Shown here: piece after piece, positions 43,218-54,596 of the stretch
Position numbering within the stretch: the first letter of the stretch is position 1
How the letters are laid out: each line of letters starts with the position of its first letter
Assembly (NCBI GenBank): GCA_029216955.1
Contig: JANAVB010015615.1
Location: 62,001 to 126,000, forward strand
Direction: 5' to 3'
Source: Iris pallida
Lineage: Eukaryota > Streptophyta > Magnoliopsida > Asparagales > Iridaceae
DNA: 64,000 nucleotides
Made by a program: the position numbers and the translations under genes
The notes under the pieces: model-generated
What the model was told of the DNA's origin: nothing
Database searches by the model: none
Seen by the model: the letters and a program-made list of their open reading frames with translations, nothing else

Positions 43218-44609
43218 TCATAGAGGCCTGTCGAAGCGGACCTCTATCTGCTTCTGCTTATTGGCTGCTGAGGGCTTAGACGGGCCCTCGTCCTGGACAG
43301 CAGGGACGGTACCAGGAGGCACCACCTCGACGGCAGCTTCGTCGGGTTGGACATTCTGTTGTGAACGCGTCTGCACAGGAAGTGCCTCTTCCGCTGAAGA
43401 AGAGATCGTGCGGCAAGACTTGATCTTCCTGTCTTTGGATTTGGAGGTAGGGCGTACCTCCGGTTGAGTCACCTCGGAGACGAGATCGGGGTAAACCCAT
43501 AGGATTTCTCCCCGAGATCTGGTGAGTGGGATGAGTCCACTCATGTTGTCACGGGTAGGTGGTAAGTTAACCACCTCCATTGTCGCCTTAGGGATGGGGA
43601 CGACGCCATCCTGTGTTGTAGTTGGCGGCAAGGTGCCAAACTGGAGTGACACCACATTGGCTGACACCGTCTTCTCTTCGTAGTCGATGGAGATTACATC
43701 CGCATTGATCATGCGCTGGATGTAATTCTTGAGGACATAGCAGTCCTTGGTTGGGTGTCCGACAAACCGATGGTAGTGACAGTACCTCGGGTTGTCCATT
43801 TTCCCAACCTCATCAGGACGCTTCGGGTCCGGAAGCTTGATCTTGTCACCCTGCTTCAGTATCTCAAAGAGTTGCAGGGTGTCTTCGTCGTTGAACGAAT
43901 AAACCTCCTTTGGCCTTGGTGCAAGTGGAGGCTTCTGAGCAGGTGCTGACACACCTTTTGAGGCATTGACAGTCAATGCCTGTTTTCCTTTTGTCTCTCG
44001 TTCGGGGTTGTTGGCTGCAGGCCGTTTCCCTTTGTCCTCAAAGGCAGGGAAACTAACTCCCAGAAGACGAGCATTGGCCGCCTTCTTCTCCGCGACTTCC
44101 GCTTCAATGATCAAGGAGCTCCAGACGGGAGGAGGAGGAGAGTTGAGCCAGAGCTTGACTGCAGGCAGCATGTTCATGCTGCAGGAGGAGAGGAGTGCAT
44201 GTTTTGGCATGCCCGAGGGTAGTCTAAAGCAGGCCTGCCGGAAGCGTTCGATGAACACTCGAACTGTTTCCTTCTCCTTCTGGCGTATCTCTATAAGGGA
44301 CGCCATTGTCATGTCCTTTCCGCCGTCGTAGAAACGGTCGAGAAAAAGACGCGTCAGGTCGTCGAAGGAAGATATTGAATTGTCGGGAAGGCTGCAGTAC
44401 CAGTCGTACGCCACTCCTTTCAGTGCTCCAACAAATATGCTGGTAAGTAGTGCGTCCTCCTTCGGAAGATGTCCCGTCTGAGACTGGAAGTACGTCAGAT
44501 AGCAACGCGGAGAGTCCTTCCCGTCGTACGGCGTCAGTGTTTGTGGTTTATAATTTGGAGGATAAACCACCTTGTTCCACTCGAGGGGATAAGGCTGGGG
44601 GATGCCCAT
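43218..44609 (-). pseudogene. Tat gag, main part
   Basis: The retrotransposon gag core is visible: YDGKDSPRCYLTYFQSQTG, GALKGVAYDWYCSLPDNSI, SFDDLTRLFLDRFYDG and RQKEKETVRVFIERFR. A CHYHRFVGHPTKDCYVLK segment takes the place of a zinc knuckle, as in other Tat gags. Gag forms the particle that packages the RNA. A TGA at 43220-43218 separates gag from protease in the same frame. It may be a mutation, because no readthrough context is obvious. Confidence 0.85.
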
Positions 44610-45502
44610 TTTTGGCGCTCCTCTTGTCTCGTCTTGGACTCAAAGCGCTCGCGCAAGTCCCTGATCATCTCGACCACGTCTTCCGTGGAGCTGGGAGTCG
44701 AGGAAGGTGGTACCACCTGATGTTGAGCATTTGAGGGCTCCGACGTTCGAGGTGCTTCTCGGCGTTCTGTGTCCGAGGATACCCGTTGAAGGGGTACACT
44801 CGGTTCTCCATTGGCCCCTGGGTCAGGACCGGTAGAAGGTGTCCTGGCCAAAGCTGACCGTATCTCAAACACTGCTTGAGTCAGTGTTTGTATGGAGGCA
44901 GAGAGGGTTTTGAGTCCTCCCTCCAGGGTATCTATGCGCTGGACGAGGTCTGTTGGCGGCGCATCAGACTCGATATCAGCCCCAGTTACGTTTACTGTCA
45001 TGACGCGGCCGGGAGTGGATGGATGGGTTGAGGCTTCACTCTCGGCCTCACTCTCTTGTAGGCGAGTTGCCTCTCCATTCACCACGGGCGCATCTGTAAG
45101 GGTCTGATTACCCTCAGCTCCGTCTTGAAGGGCCTCTTCGTCTCCGGAACTCGGGTCCGCAGATGCCAGACTACCTCCAGCTATGTTCTGGGGGATATCC
45201 TCATCTTCAGGGGCTTCTGGGAGGCTGACTTCGCCTCGAGGATGAAGATCGGCCCCAGCTGTGCTTTGGACACCCTCGTCTTCGGAAGGAGGCTCGACCA
45301 GGGTCTGACTACCCCCAGCTTCCTCCAAGATCTTCTTCCTCCCCCGAGTGCCTTCGAACACTCCGGAGGACGAGACAGCTGTCTTGGTCTTCCTCGGCTG
45401 GCTTTTGGACGAGGAAAAGGAACTGCCAGTTGCCTTTCGGACTGACGAGGAGTTGGAGATCACGTTGCATAAAGCAACCCTTGGTTCTTCTTCTGTTGAC
45501 AC
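44534..45502 (-). pseudogene. Tat gag N-terminal region
   Basis: 322 codons from the first ATG, low-complexity acidic/Ser/Pro sequence, then a short heptad-like stretch (VQRIDTLEGGLKTLSASIQTLTQAV) and DVVEMIRDLRERFESKTR. It runs over the start of the gag core in another frame, so a one-base shift lies near 44600-44620. It is in frame with the upstream ORF and separated from it by TAA at 45541-45539. Confidence 0.65.
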
Positions 45503-45538
45503 ATTCTTTCCGAGGCGACGTCGGAGGGGTGTCGATGA

Positions 45539-46630
45539 TTACAGCCGCTGGAACACCGACTGCCTTGGTGGGACTGTCGCTTTGCAACAGCAGTTGATGG
45601 TGATGACAGCACAAGTGTGCCCCGTGAGGGGCGCATCATGCTTGTCAGTCGACTCTCCTGATCGGCGCTTGTGAGTGATCACGTTGCACAGATCGTTGGA
45701 GGAGAGTGCCACCTTCGCACCCTCTTCAGACGCATGGCAAGGCCAAGCGCCGGGGTGGTCAAGTGAGTGCTGCGCCCCCTGATCTAACACCAAACAGGCA
45801 TCCCGATCAGTAGTGGAGGAACCACAACATTTGAAGTGACTTGAACGAACCTCAAACGCACAACCAGAGGAGGCGCGGGAGTTCAAGACCATTGGATTTG
45901 CCTTACTCGACTTGGTTGTGCACGCAATAGATGCGCCCAAGTGAGACAAGGACTTTGAAGGTCGGCTCATTTTTGGCGCTGCAGCACTCGAGTCGACCTT
46001 GTACAGCTTACCATCAGCAGTGCACATGATTGTGAGCACATGCTTCTGGCTTGCTGCTGGCATAGCACGTTTGGGGCGCATGGCCCGTGCTGCCTTGGAT
46101 TTCTTCGTACCAGTCCGCTGGGACGTATAGTACTCAGAATCCAAATTCTCCTCGCCATTACAGCGAGTGAGTCTGCCAAAGACAGAGACCTTCTGTGGCG
46201 CATCATAGGTGATGCACGGGGCATTGGCTGTGCCCCTGCTCCGTCGACGCATCTTCCTCGCCTGAGAGGGAGATGGCTGGGGAATGTGGTTAGCCGTACG
46301 TTTCCCCGAGAGATGTGCTGTACCAGCGGGCGCATCTTGGTTGCTGAGGACGTCAGCAGGAAGGGAAGACTGGATAGGCGCATCCCCTTCGGTGATGGTG
46401 CCCGAGGCGTCGACCTTGCGCACCCAGACTCGGCGGGTCCTCTTCGACTTCGGCAGCCGCTTCGAAGGACTCGTACTGCCTTCAGAGATGAACTCCTCAT
46501 ACGCCTGTTGATTGAGGCGTACGACCAGCGTCTTGTGGGAGGAGCCCACCTTCACGTCGTCGGATTGCGACACAGTTTTCTCGGTGGAGGAGAAAGAGGT
46601 CCCCAGCAGAGTCGCCAGCTTGTTTGCCAT
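45539..46630 (-). CDS. Tat 5' ORF, unknown function, starting inside the LTR
   Basis: The frame is open for 363 codons. Its first ATG lies within the last ten bases of the 5' LTR (ATGGCAAACA) and reads straight through the primer site as MANKLATLLGTSFSS. The protein is basic (KRLPKSKRTRRVWVRK, KMRRRSRGT), with no domain I recognise. Ogre-like elements also carry an extra ORF before gag. It ends in TAA and the same frame reopens as the gag N-terminal region. Whether it is translated or is simply a long leader is unknown. Confidence 0.5.
   Translation of the reverse strand: MANKLATLLGTSFSSTEKTVSQSDDVKVGSSHKTLVVRLNQQAYEEFISEGSTSPSKRLPKSKRTRRVWVRKVDASGTITEGDAPIQSSLPADVLSNQDAPAGTAHLSGKRTANHIPQPSPSQARKMRRRSRGTANAPCITYDAPQKVSVFGRLTRCNGEENLDSEYYTSQRTGTKKSKAARAMRPKRAMPAASQKHVLTIMCTADGKLYKVDSSAAAPKMSRPSKSLSHLGASIACTTKSSKANPMVLNSRASSGCAFEVRSSHFKCCGSSTTDRDACLVLDQGAQHSLDHPGAWPCHASEEGAKVALSSNDLCNVITHKRRSGESTDKHDAPLTGHTCAVITINCCCKATVPPRQSVFQRL
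46600..46617 (-). promoter_or_regulatory. Primer binding site of the Tat element
   Basis: TGGCGACTCTGCTGGGGA on the minus strand, three bases inside the 5' LTR. The TGGCGAC start is common in Tat/Ogre elements. I think the primer is an arginine-type tRNA but cannot confirm it here. Confidence 0.8.
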
Positions 46631-48855
46631 TAAAATTCTTTTATTGCAAATTTAAATACAAACAGAACAGTGTTAGAATATAGGACTTAGCTGTAGTCCT
46701 AGGAGTATACTTTTGTTTATCTGGGTCCCTTGTGCCGATGGAGCGAGTGGTAATACGTTGACTCCGTTGATGATCTAACAACGGTTATCGGTTCTCTGAA
46801 GGTTTGGATTGCTCTGGGTGCTGGAGCTTGCTAAGAGGAGGAAGACGTTGAGTGTCTGTATCTGCCTCTCTGGTGGTGTGTTCCTTTACTTTTTTTACGT
46901 AGGATCGTTCTGTGTGTGTGTGAGAAGGAAATGATCCCTCTATTTATAGTTTTTGTAGGCTGGCTGCTCATGCGCGCATGTAGGATGCGCCTGTACGCGG
47001 GGACGTCATGTGGTGATTGCTGATGGTAGCGCATGGACGATGCGCCCTGATCGAGGGGTTGACTTCTTCATGCTGCTGTTGTGAGCCGGCACGTAGCAGA
47101 GAAGAAAATCTTTCTGTTGCTGAGATCTTGGGTGAGTTGAGTCAAAGGACACGTGTCGTCGACCCATGGCTCGGAGATCTCGAATTTGATGAGAGAATGA
47201 TCTGGTAGGATGCGCCTAGGATTGGGCGCATGAGGAGGCTTTGGCTCGTAACCTTTAGGAATCACGAACCATTCTGGGCGCATGGCTTTTGAGGCGCATG
47301 CAGAGCTTTAATGTTGACTTTCCTTCTGTCTTTAGGGATCAGTGAAAAGTCTGAAGCGCATGGCTTTTGAGGCATATGCGAATTTGGGCGCATGGCTGCG
47401 GAGGCGCATGCGATTGGTTGGATGGCCACGTGGCAGTAGCCGTCGGAAAAAAGTAATGATGATGCTGACGTTGTCGACGCTTCGTCTTCTGAAAAAGCTG
47501 CCAACTGTTCAGACTTCGGAAGGCGTGCTGCCAACTCTGTCAGTTCAGTATTTAATATTTTTGACATTCGATGGACAGCTGAGTGGGCGCGTCGATCGGC
47601 GTTCCACTAGGCGTATGGGGATGCATGGGGGCGCGTCCTCTATGATGCGTTTGGTGCTGAAGGGCGCGTCTGTGTGATGCGCTTGATGTTGAAGGGCGCG
47701 TCTGTGTGATGCACTTGATGTTGAAGGACGCGTCTGTGTGATGCGCGGTCTGGCCGGCGCATCTGCTTCGTGACACGTCTTTAATGGTACGACTGTTACG
47801 TTCTTCAAGTGCTTTAAATAGCCGTTTTGACTTGGCTGAATTCGAAGCGTCCGGTTCTTCCATTTAATGCAAATTCATTGTACGGAATTCGGAGAGCCAT
47901 CCACTTGGCGCATGTGTTTGATTTGCCCGGCCTATAAATAGTGGCATGGAGAGAGGGTTGCTTCTCGTTCTCTCACGTTCTTCTGACATGAACTCGATTA
48001 CTCGGATGCATTCTGTTGATGAGATGCTCCCGAGGGTGAAGATGCGACGCCATGTCTTCGTTGATGCACTTGAAGGTTACTGTTATATCCAAAAGTCGGA
48101 GTCGAGGGCTTCCGAGGCAGGCGGAAGGTACCTATTGCATCCAAAGATAGGGATGCACAGGCCTCGTCTTCGTTGTACAGGAAGAGCCGCGGATCGGAAT
48201 GGCGGTGCTGCGGCTTTGGAGGCTCTTTCTTCCTTCAAAGTGGGTGTTGCCTACTCTGGTTGTGTTGAAAGCTGCTTCTTTAGCCGTGGTTTCGATTACG
48301 GTCTTCCTTGGCCTTTGAAGGCTCTTTCGAAGCCTCCTATGGCCACAGGTCGGCTTGCGGTGCTCTTCTCTTCCTCGGCTAGAGGGTTGATTGCCACCCT
48401 CGTTCTGTTCAATAAATGCTTCATTAGTCGAAGCATTTTGACGGCGATGAGCCTGGCTGGAAGAGCGGCACATAACTGGGCTGCTGAAGGGATGCACATA
48501 ACTGGAATGCACATAACTGAGCTGTTGAAAAGGATGCGCATAACTGAGCTGCTGAAAAGGATGCACCCTGCTGAGGGCGCATGGAGGGATGCGCCTGACT
48601 CAGGGCGCATGGTGATTGATGTGCCTTTTTGAGGGCGCATGTTGGCTGCTGGCTGTAGACTTAGGATCTTTTCTTTGTAGAAATTCTCCTTTGTACCATC
48701 TTTTCTTAGACATGTAATAGACTTTTATATGTAAATAAAAAGTCCTCTTTTGATGTCTATATTTGTTGTCTTTGCTGTGAAAGTACTTTGTCCGAGCTCT
48801 GGCGTATGTAGTCTGGCGCATAGGATTTCTGGTCCTGAAATTCCATGCTTCTACA
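46621..48855 (-). repeat. 5' LTR of the Tat element
   Basis: 2235 bp, almost the same length as the 3' LTR. It has a sense TATA at 46941-46948 (minus), an antisense TATA at 47933-47940 (plus), the 32-bp repeat at about 47633-47755 and ATGCGCC/GGGCGCAT hairpin motifs near 48560-48640. The plus-strand frame after the antisense TATA is 228 codons here and 173 in the other LTR, so its length is not conserved. Confidence 0.92.
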
Positions 48856-48860
48856 GAGCT

Positions 48861-49735
48861 AAAGTAAATAAACAGCAAATAGCAAGGTATTATGCCTGGT
48901 AGTGACGTCGGGTGTGGTACGATGATCAAGGTGGCACAACATATGACTTTGGTGTTTTAACTATGCAAGACGACCTCCGATGATGGTACGGACTGTTTCA
49001 TCGGGTCCAAAAGAATCAATTTAGCTAGGAACAACATAAAGAGGTACAGAATTGGCGAGGGAATAGGAATAATAGGCTTAGTCATGGACAGAAGGATAAA
49101 CGAATAAAATTGGATTAGATAATATATATACGATTTCAGAAAACTATTTATAATATTTGAAAACTATATTTTATTACCCAAAATATTTTAGGTAAATCCT
49201 TAAAATCATTTTAAGGCAAAAACCTAACTTTTGTCGAATATATTTTGTAGGTCAAAGGCTACAGATAAGACACCATAAAATAATAAATATATATATATTC
49301 CAGAAATCGTTTTAGGCAAGTTTTGCAAAAATAGTATTTTAGACAAAAAGCTATATTTTTATTAGGCAGAAATAAATATTTAAAAGATTTAAAAAATCAT
49401 TGTATAATTTGGTAATTACTCCTTCTTAATAAAATTTTATATAAAATCTAAAAGAAATAATTTTTAGGGCAATAGCCTACTCATAATATCCTAGGAATAT
49501 AATATTATATATATTTTAGAGTTTTAAAATATGAATGGCCCAAGTCATATAATAATACATAATGTCTAAATTAACTGTTAATAACCCTACTACATATTTA
49601 CTAATACCCCTAATTTATATATATATAAAAATATAATAACTAATGAAACAATCAGAACAACAGAAGTCAACAAAACAACAAATAACCAAAACAAAGAATC
49701 AATAAAAAAACAAAAGAGAAAAGGGACAACATATA
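48861..49735. mobile_element. LTR-like sequence (LTR-C), right part
   Basis: Continuation of 28922-30245 across the Tat insertion, AT-rich and without genes. It gives way to pararetrovirus sequence near 49735. No clean terminus or duplication is visible at that join. Confidence 0.45.
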
Positions 49736-51202
49736 CTGTTGTGCCCTTCTTGCTTTTAATAAGCTCTTTTATATCTTGTACTATTTTTAATATCTTCTTG
49801 ACTGAAGTTTCTTTGTCCTGTTTGCGAAGTTTTTGTATTTAATGGACCAGCTATCTTTTCTAGGTCTTTTATAAAATATCTAGTGTAGTTTATTAGTACT
49901 ATAAATTGTTGTTGTTTTATAGATTTTCTAATTTATCACAAAATTCTAGAGCCTTTTGGGGTATGTGCGGTTGAAGTCTGATTCTTCCTTCTCCAATAAT
50001 AACTCCTAGAAATTCTATCTGAGGTTTGAATAATTGGATTTTCTTTCTACTAATTAGTAGTCCATGATTAATAAATTCTGAAATAATGATTTGTAAATGC
50101 CCTCTATGTTCTTGTCTATTTTTACTAAAAACTAGAATATCATCAATATATGTAATTACAAGATTTTATGTTTTAAGAAGATATCATCCATCTTTCTTTG
50201 AAAAATAGGAGGTACGATCTTTAAACCAAAAGGCATGAACAACCATTCAAAATTCCCTTCTGGACAAGTAAAGGTTGTCCATCCAATACTTTCTGGATGT
50301 ATTTTGATTTGCCAGAATTCGAATTTTAGTTCAATTTTACTAAATATTTTGTAATTTTAAATTTTATTAATTAACTTAGTCCTATCAGGTATAGTATACC
50401 CATCATCTTTTGTATTATCATTTAGTCGTTTATAATTTATTATCATTCTACATTTACCCCTTACTATCTCACTATGATTTCTTACTATAAAGGCTACAGA
50501 TCTGTGAGGGCTAGATCTTCTGATAATTCATAGTTTTAATAACTCTTTAATATGTTCTCTGAAGTCTTCTTCTTCTTGATACGTAGCATTAATTTTGGCT
50601 ATCTTAATTTTCAATATTTTAATATATTTTCTCCTATTATTTCTTTGTTTCTAATTTATGCATTAGTTTTTCAATATTTTGTTCTCTAATTAATGTATAA
50701 TAAAAAAAGTTTCTAGATGCATAAATTTTAAGCTTATTTCACAGTTATTATATTCTATCTTCTTTAGCTGTTATTATTTCTTGTTCCTCTAGTTGGCATT
50801 CTCGTTCTCTTTTGCATTTGCATTCCTTTGTTTCGAGTTCTTCTACGAATCTTGTCATGGTAGATTCATCATTCAAGAAGACTGGAGTAAAAAGGGTATG
50901 TTTTTGTAATTGTAAATAATCTTTACTTATTAATATACTTCCATTATCTTTGAGTAGAAAACTTAATCCTAATACCAAATCTACTCTAAGTTTAAGTGCT
51001 CTTACCCAAGTACTTTCTCCAGGGAGAGTGTACTTAATGCTCTGTCCACAATTATTTTCAAAGCTAATTTTACTTTCTGGGATTACTAGACTGTCATATA
51101 CATGCAACCCACCGTCAATTTGTTGAGCACTAACTGGTTTAACTGTTTTAACAATATATATTTGTGGAATTATATCCTCGTTGTAATTCCTCTTCACGGA
51201 TT
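49736..51202 (-). pseudogene. Endogenous Caulimoviridae relic: protease end, RT
   Basis: On the minus strand the frame 51197-50748 resembles the C-terminal half of a caulimovirid aspartic protease and the following linker. From about 50560 to 49960 comes the reverse transcriptase: a block ending in the MPFGLK motif, a Y-I-D-D active site near 50140, and an EFLGV-type block just after it. The RT is broken by stops and frameshifts. RNase H is not recognisable before 49736. Caulimovirids do not encode integrase and enter plant genomes by chance. This copy cannot be infectious as it stands. Confidence 0.8.
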
Positions 51203-54200
51203 AAAAAAATATTTTTATTCTAAGGTATTGTGTTTAAATGTAAAGTCTGTCGAGACTTCGTGAATAGTATTTTACGATTAATCCTATTGCCAAAAAACTA
51301 GTTTTTAAACTAAATATTCTAAAAGTGCTAATTTGTTCTAATATTTTAGTAAACGGTAATGTTAGAAGTACAAAATAGGTTTGGTTACTTTTAAATATTA
51401 ATTTCAAAAGCTGCTTATAAATATTTTATAGAATTTTTGTATTGATAAAAAAATACATTTTAAAATATTCGAATGACTTCGAATGTTATAGTAAAAATCA
51501 ATTATTGACTTGATTTGAAAATACGTGATTTAAATATTATTTTATATTATGTTAATCAATTAATTGTCATGAATCTATATTCTTATGATTTGAATGTGGT
51601 TTAAAATTCTGGATATTATCAAATATTATTATCTATTTACGGTTATGATTAAATCTATCCTTATCTAACATTTATTGGATAGCATTAAGCATGTGATTTA
51701 AATATAAATGTGATATTAAATTATTAAGATAGAATAAGATTTCCAAAATGATAAGGTTCTTAAAAAAATAAATATTTTAAACAAATATGCTAGTTAGTTT
51801 ATAATAAGTTACACCTTATTTTTTTTCTTTAAAATCTAATCCGGATAGAGCTCCTCCAACCCAGCCCTTATCCTATGGGTCCCCTGCATGTGTTATACAT
51901 ATATGCCACCAGAATACATTCACCACATTGCTTGCAACGACCACCTACTACTTATCCCCCTAGACGCAGCCGTCATCACCAGGACTCCATCGCCACCACC
52001 ATAACCGATCGACTCACCACCTTAGCCAAGTCCGGCCACTCCGTCGACCCAGGCACCAAAGCCACATCTCCACCTTATCATCATCAGCATCACCGCCTTT
52101 CCCAACAAACAACCACCATCACCACAACCTTCGTGTCCTATCCAGCCATGGTGTCCGTGTGTCCGTGTCCGTCGCATTCAACAAATACAAACCACAGCAA
52201 TACATCCTTGGTGTCTGGCATTCGCACATGACCCAAAACACAACAAATCCAAATTGAATTCCAAACCTTCGTGTCCTCGTCGGGCCGACGTTTCTTCAGC
52301 GCCGATGCTCCTCCTATGAAGCCCTTCTCCAAATCCGCCTCTCCGCCGTGAGCCCGCTCGCCACCGAAGAGGCCCTCCACCGAACCTCGTGAATGTCGCG
52401 CCCAGACGGCGCGTCGACCATCGGAGGCTCTGCCAATGAGCATCCGGCGCCCATCCACCCTGCGGGCACCTCGACCCACCGGAGCAGCGCCTCTCCTCCG
52501 AGCGCCCCCCACCCCGCAGTGAGTCAGCGCCACACACGCACCTCCTCCTCCCAAAACTCGGGAAGCTCCTCCTTCGGCCATGCCGAGACTCCCGTGCCTC
52601 CCCACGCCGCCAACGTTCACCTGGAGCCGAGTCGGTGCGTTCCCGACCCCCTTCTTCCCCTCTGTTTCCTTCTCATTATCTTTCTCTCTCTGTCTCTTTC
52701 AATAAGATGTCTTGGCTATTTGTGTTTTGTTTATATACTAATGTATTGAGAACAGAACAGCTTTTAATGTGTTATAGTTCTTTTGTTACTTTGGGTCTGT
52801 TGACTATCGGGAACATAGTTGTCACTGTTATTTTATTTTTCTTTCAAAAACTGAAGGAAAATGGGGAGTATGTTTTTAAGTTCATTTTTTAGTAAATTAG
52901 GAACATGGTACATAAATAACAGATACATTAGTATTATCAATATAGATTGTACACTCATACTATTATTTACACAATTTTTTAATTATAAAATAATTATTGT
53001 TAAATATTCTAGAATTATAATTAAATATAGAATTGGGCTTACAAGATGCAAATATTTTTATATAGTGAATATATAAATATAGTTCATAAATAAGTATTAG
53101 ATAAGTAAATTTAGTGTTGGGCGTTGATAATAATAAATTGGATTTTATATGAGGATAATAATATATGGGCTTGGTGTTGGACATGAAACCACTAAAAGTA
53201 TTTCTATTAGGTTTAAATTGTTATGAGCTTTTATTTAGTTATTTTTGTTATATGACAGTGTTTATATTACATACTTTCATTGGTATTGATAATATGATTT
53301 TGCTATTTTATCATGTAAATTCAAATATAATGTTACATTATTTTGTTGTATATTAAATTACAGGCTCGACCTAAAAGCATGATTTTTCATAGTGTTTACC
53401 TAGAGACTATTTTGATAAATAAAACATATAGTTTCAAGTATGAAATAGATTTTCTAAATATTTTATAAATATTTTATCTATATAAATACATATTTTTATA
53501 AAACGAACTTCCTTCGAAAATTAATTTTGATCGTGATTAGTCATACATTCCTATATTCTGTGATTATGACTATTTTATATTGACCCTAGGCTAATCGAAC
53601 CATTCCGGACTCGATGGAATAATTCGTTCCATCATTAGACGTCGACTTGCATAGTTATGACCTCCGCGACTATCTTAGACCCAACGAGATTATCGGTTTC
53701 ACCAGCAAAGGACCATAGGAAAGTGCACTTTCTGATTGCTTTTCGATTCATAGTAGTTTATATATTTCATGTTTATACATATGTCTTGCTGCTTTTTGAC
53801 ACGCTCATCACACGAAAATTAGTATCATGGATCTCTACTTACTATATTTCGTGATTATCATGTTTTCGTGTTTCGTGACTTGTTCGAGTCCATGAGTACT
53901 AGTCGGAAGGGAAAATATCTTAGTATACGTGTGAACTACCCCTTACCTATCCCTCGTGTCTTTCGTGGAGAATAGCGGTCGCACATCTCACGTACGGGGT
54001 GCATGATTTATCCCTAACCATTCACACGTCGAAACTTGTATTTCAAAACACATAGATAGTTGTCTTTTACTTATTTTTCTTTGTTTCCTCCACCACTTGC
54101 CATGTCACCTTATTTGCATGTTTTTCTCCAGTAGATACATCCTGTTGTAGAGTACTTATTTCATTCTAGACATGCCATGATTCAGTTCGATATCTAATTT

Positions 54201-54596
54201 TTCACATATGCTATTTTCATGTCTTATAAATTCTATTATGTTTTCGGATAGCCTTCGGTTTGTGTGCTTGTTCCATTCCTGACTGGAAATCAACATTTTT
54301 TAGGTTAATTATGACTTCTCTTAGCATTGGAAGATTCAGGTGTACTTGCATGCCAAACCTAGAAGATTAGTTAGATGGATTAGTTGTTTATTTCATTATG
54401 TGAGGCTTGTAAATTCTTCAAATATAAAACTTGTGAATATTGTAAATTAATTTAAGTTTGTGAATGAGCAAATAAATTTTTTCTTATTATGTCATTATGA
54501 GCATCATGGCTTTGACAGCATTCTACCGTCGACACTGCGGCGTAAGCTGGCTTGGACACGCACTCGTATCCCAAAAAGCGGGTGCGGGTCGTGACA
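51203..54596. mobile_element. Long gypsy-type solo LTR (LTR-B) inside the pararetrovirus relic
   Basis: The right end GGGTGCGGGTCGTGACA (54596) is the reverse complement of the terminus at 9196, and much of 53650-54596 matches LTR-A. The left end lies near 51203-51250, where virus-like sequence stops; I cannot fix it or find a 5-bp duplication. There is no coding domain, primer site or polypurine tract. Composition is uneven: a GC-rich block at about 52260-52640 between AT-rich DNA. The frames in that block (Ala/Arg/Gly-rich) resemble no protein family. Confidence 0.6.

Larger units (their letters stand above)
30246..48855 (-). mobile_element. Ty3/gypsy Tat-lineage element with antisense gene, 18.6 kb
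   Basis: Both LTRs are present (30246-32481 and 46621-48855). The flanking duplication is a perfect GAGCT (30241-30245 and 48856-48860). The primer site is at 46617-46600 and the polypurine tract at 32493-32482. On the minus strand it encodes a 5' ORF, gag, a DPGSS-type protease, RT, an extra archaeal-type RNase H and integrase. The extra RNase H before integrase is the hallmark of the Tat (Ogre/Grande/Retand-like) lineage. A plus-strand gene occupies 32.7-37.5 kb. The two LTRs differ at 5 of the first 120 or so aligned positions, so the insertion is not recent. The pol frame contains several TGA stops. Confidence 0.93.

Noticed and set aside
52138..52620. 160-codon Ala/Gly/Arg-rich minus-strand frame
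   Set aside because: Composition follows the GC-rich block, and other frames there are open too; no family resemblance.
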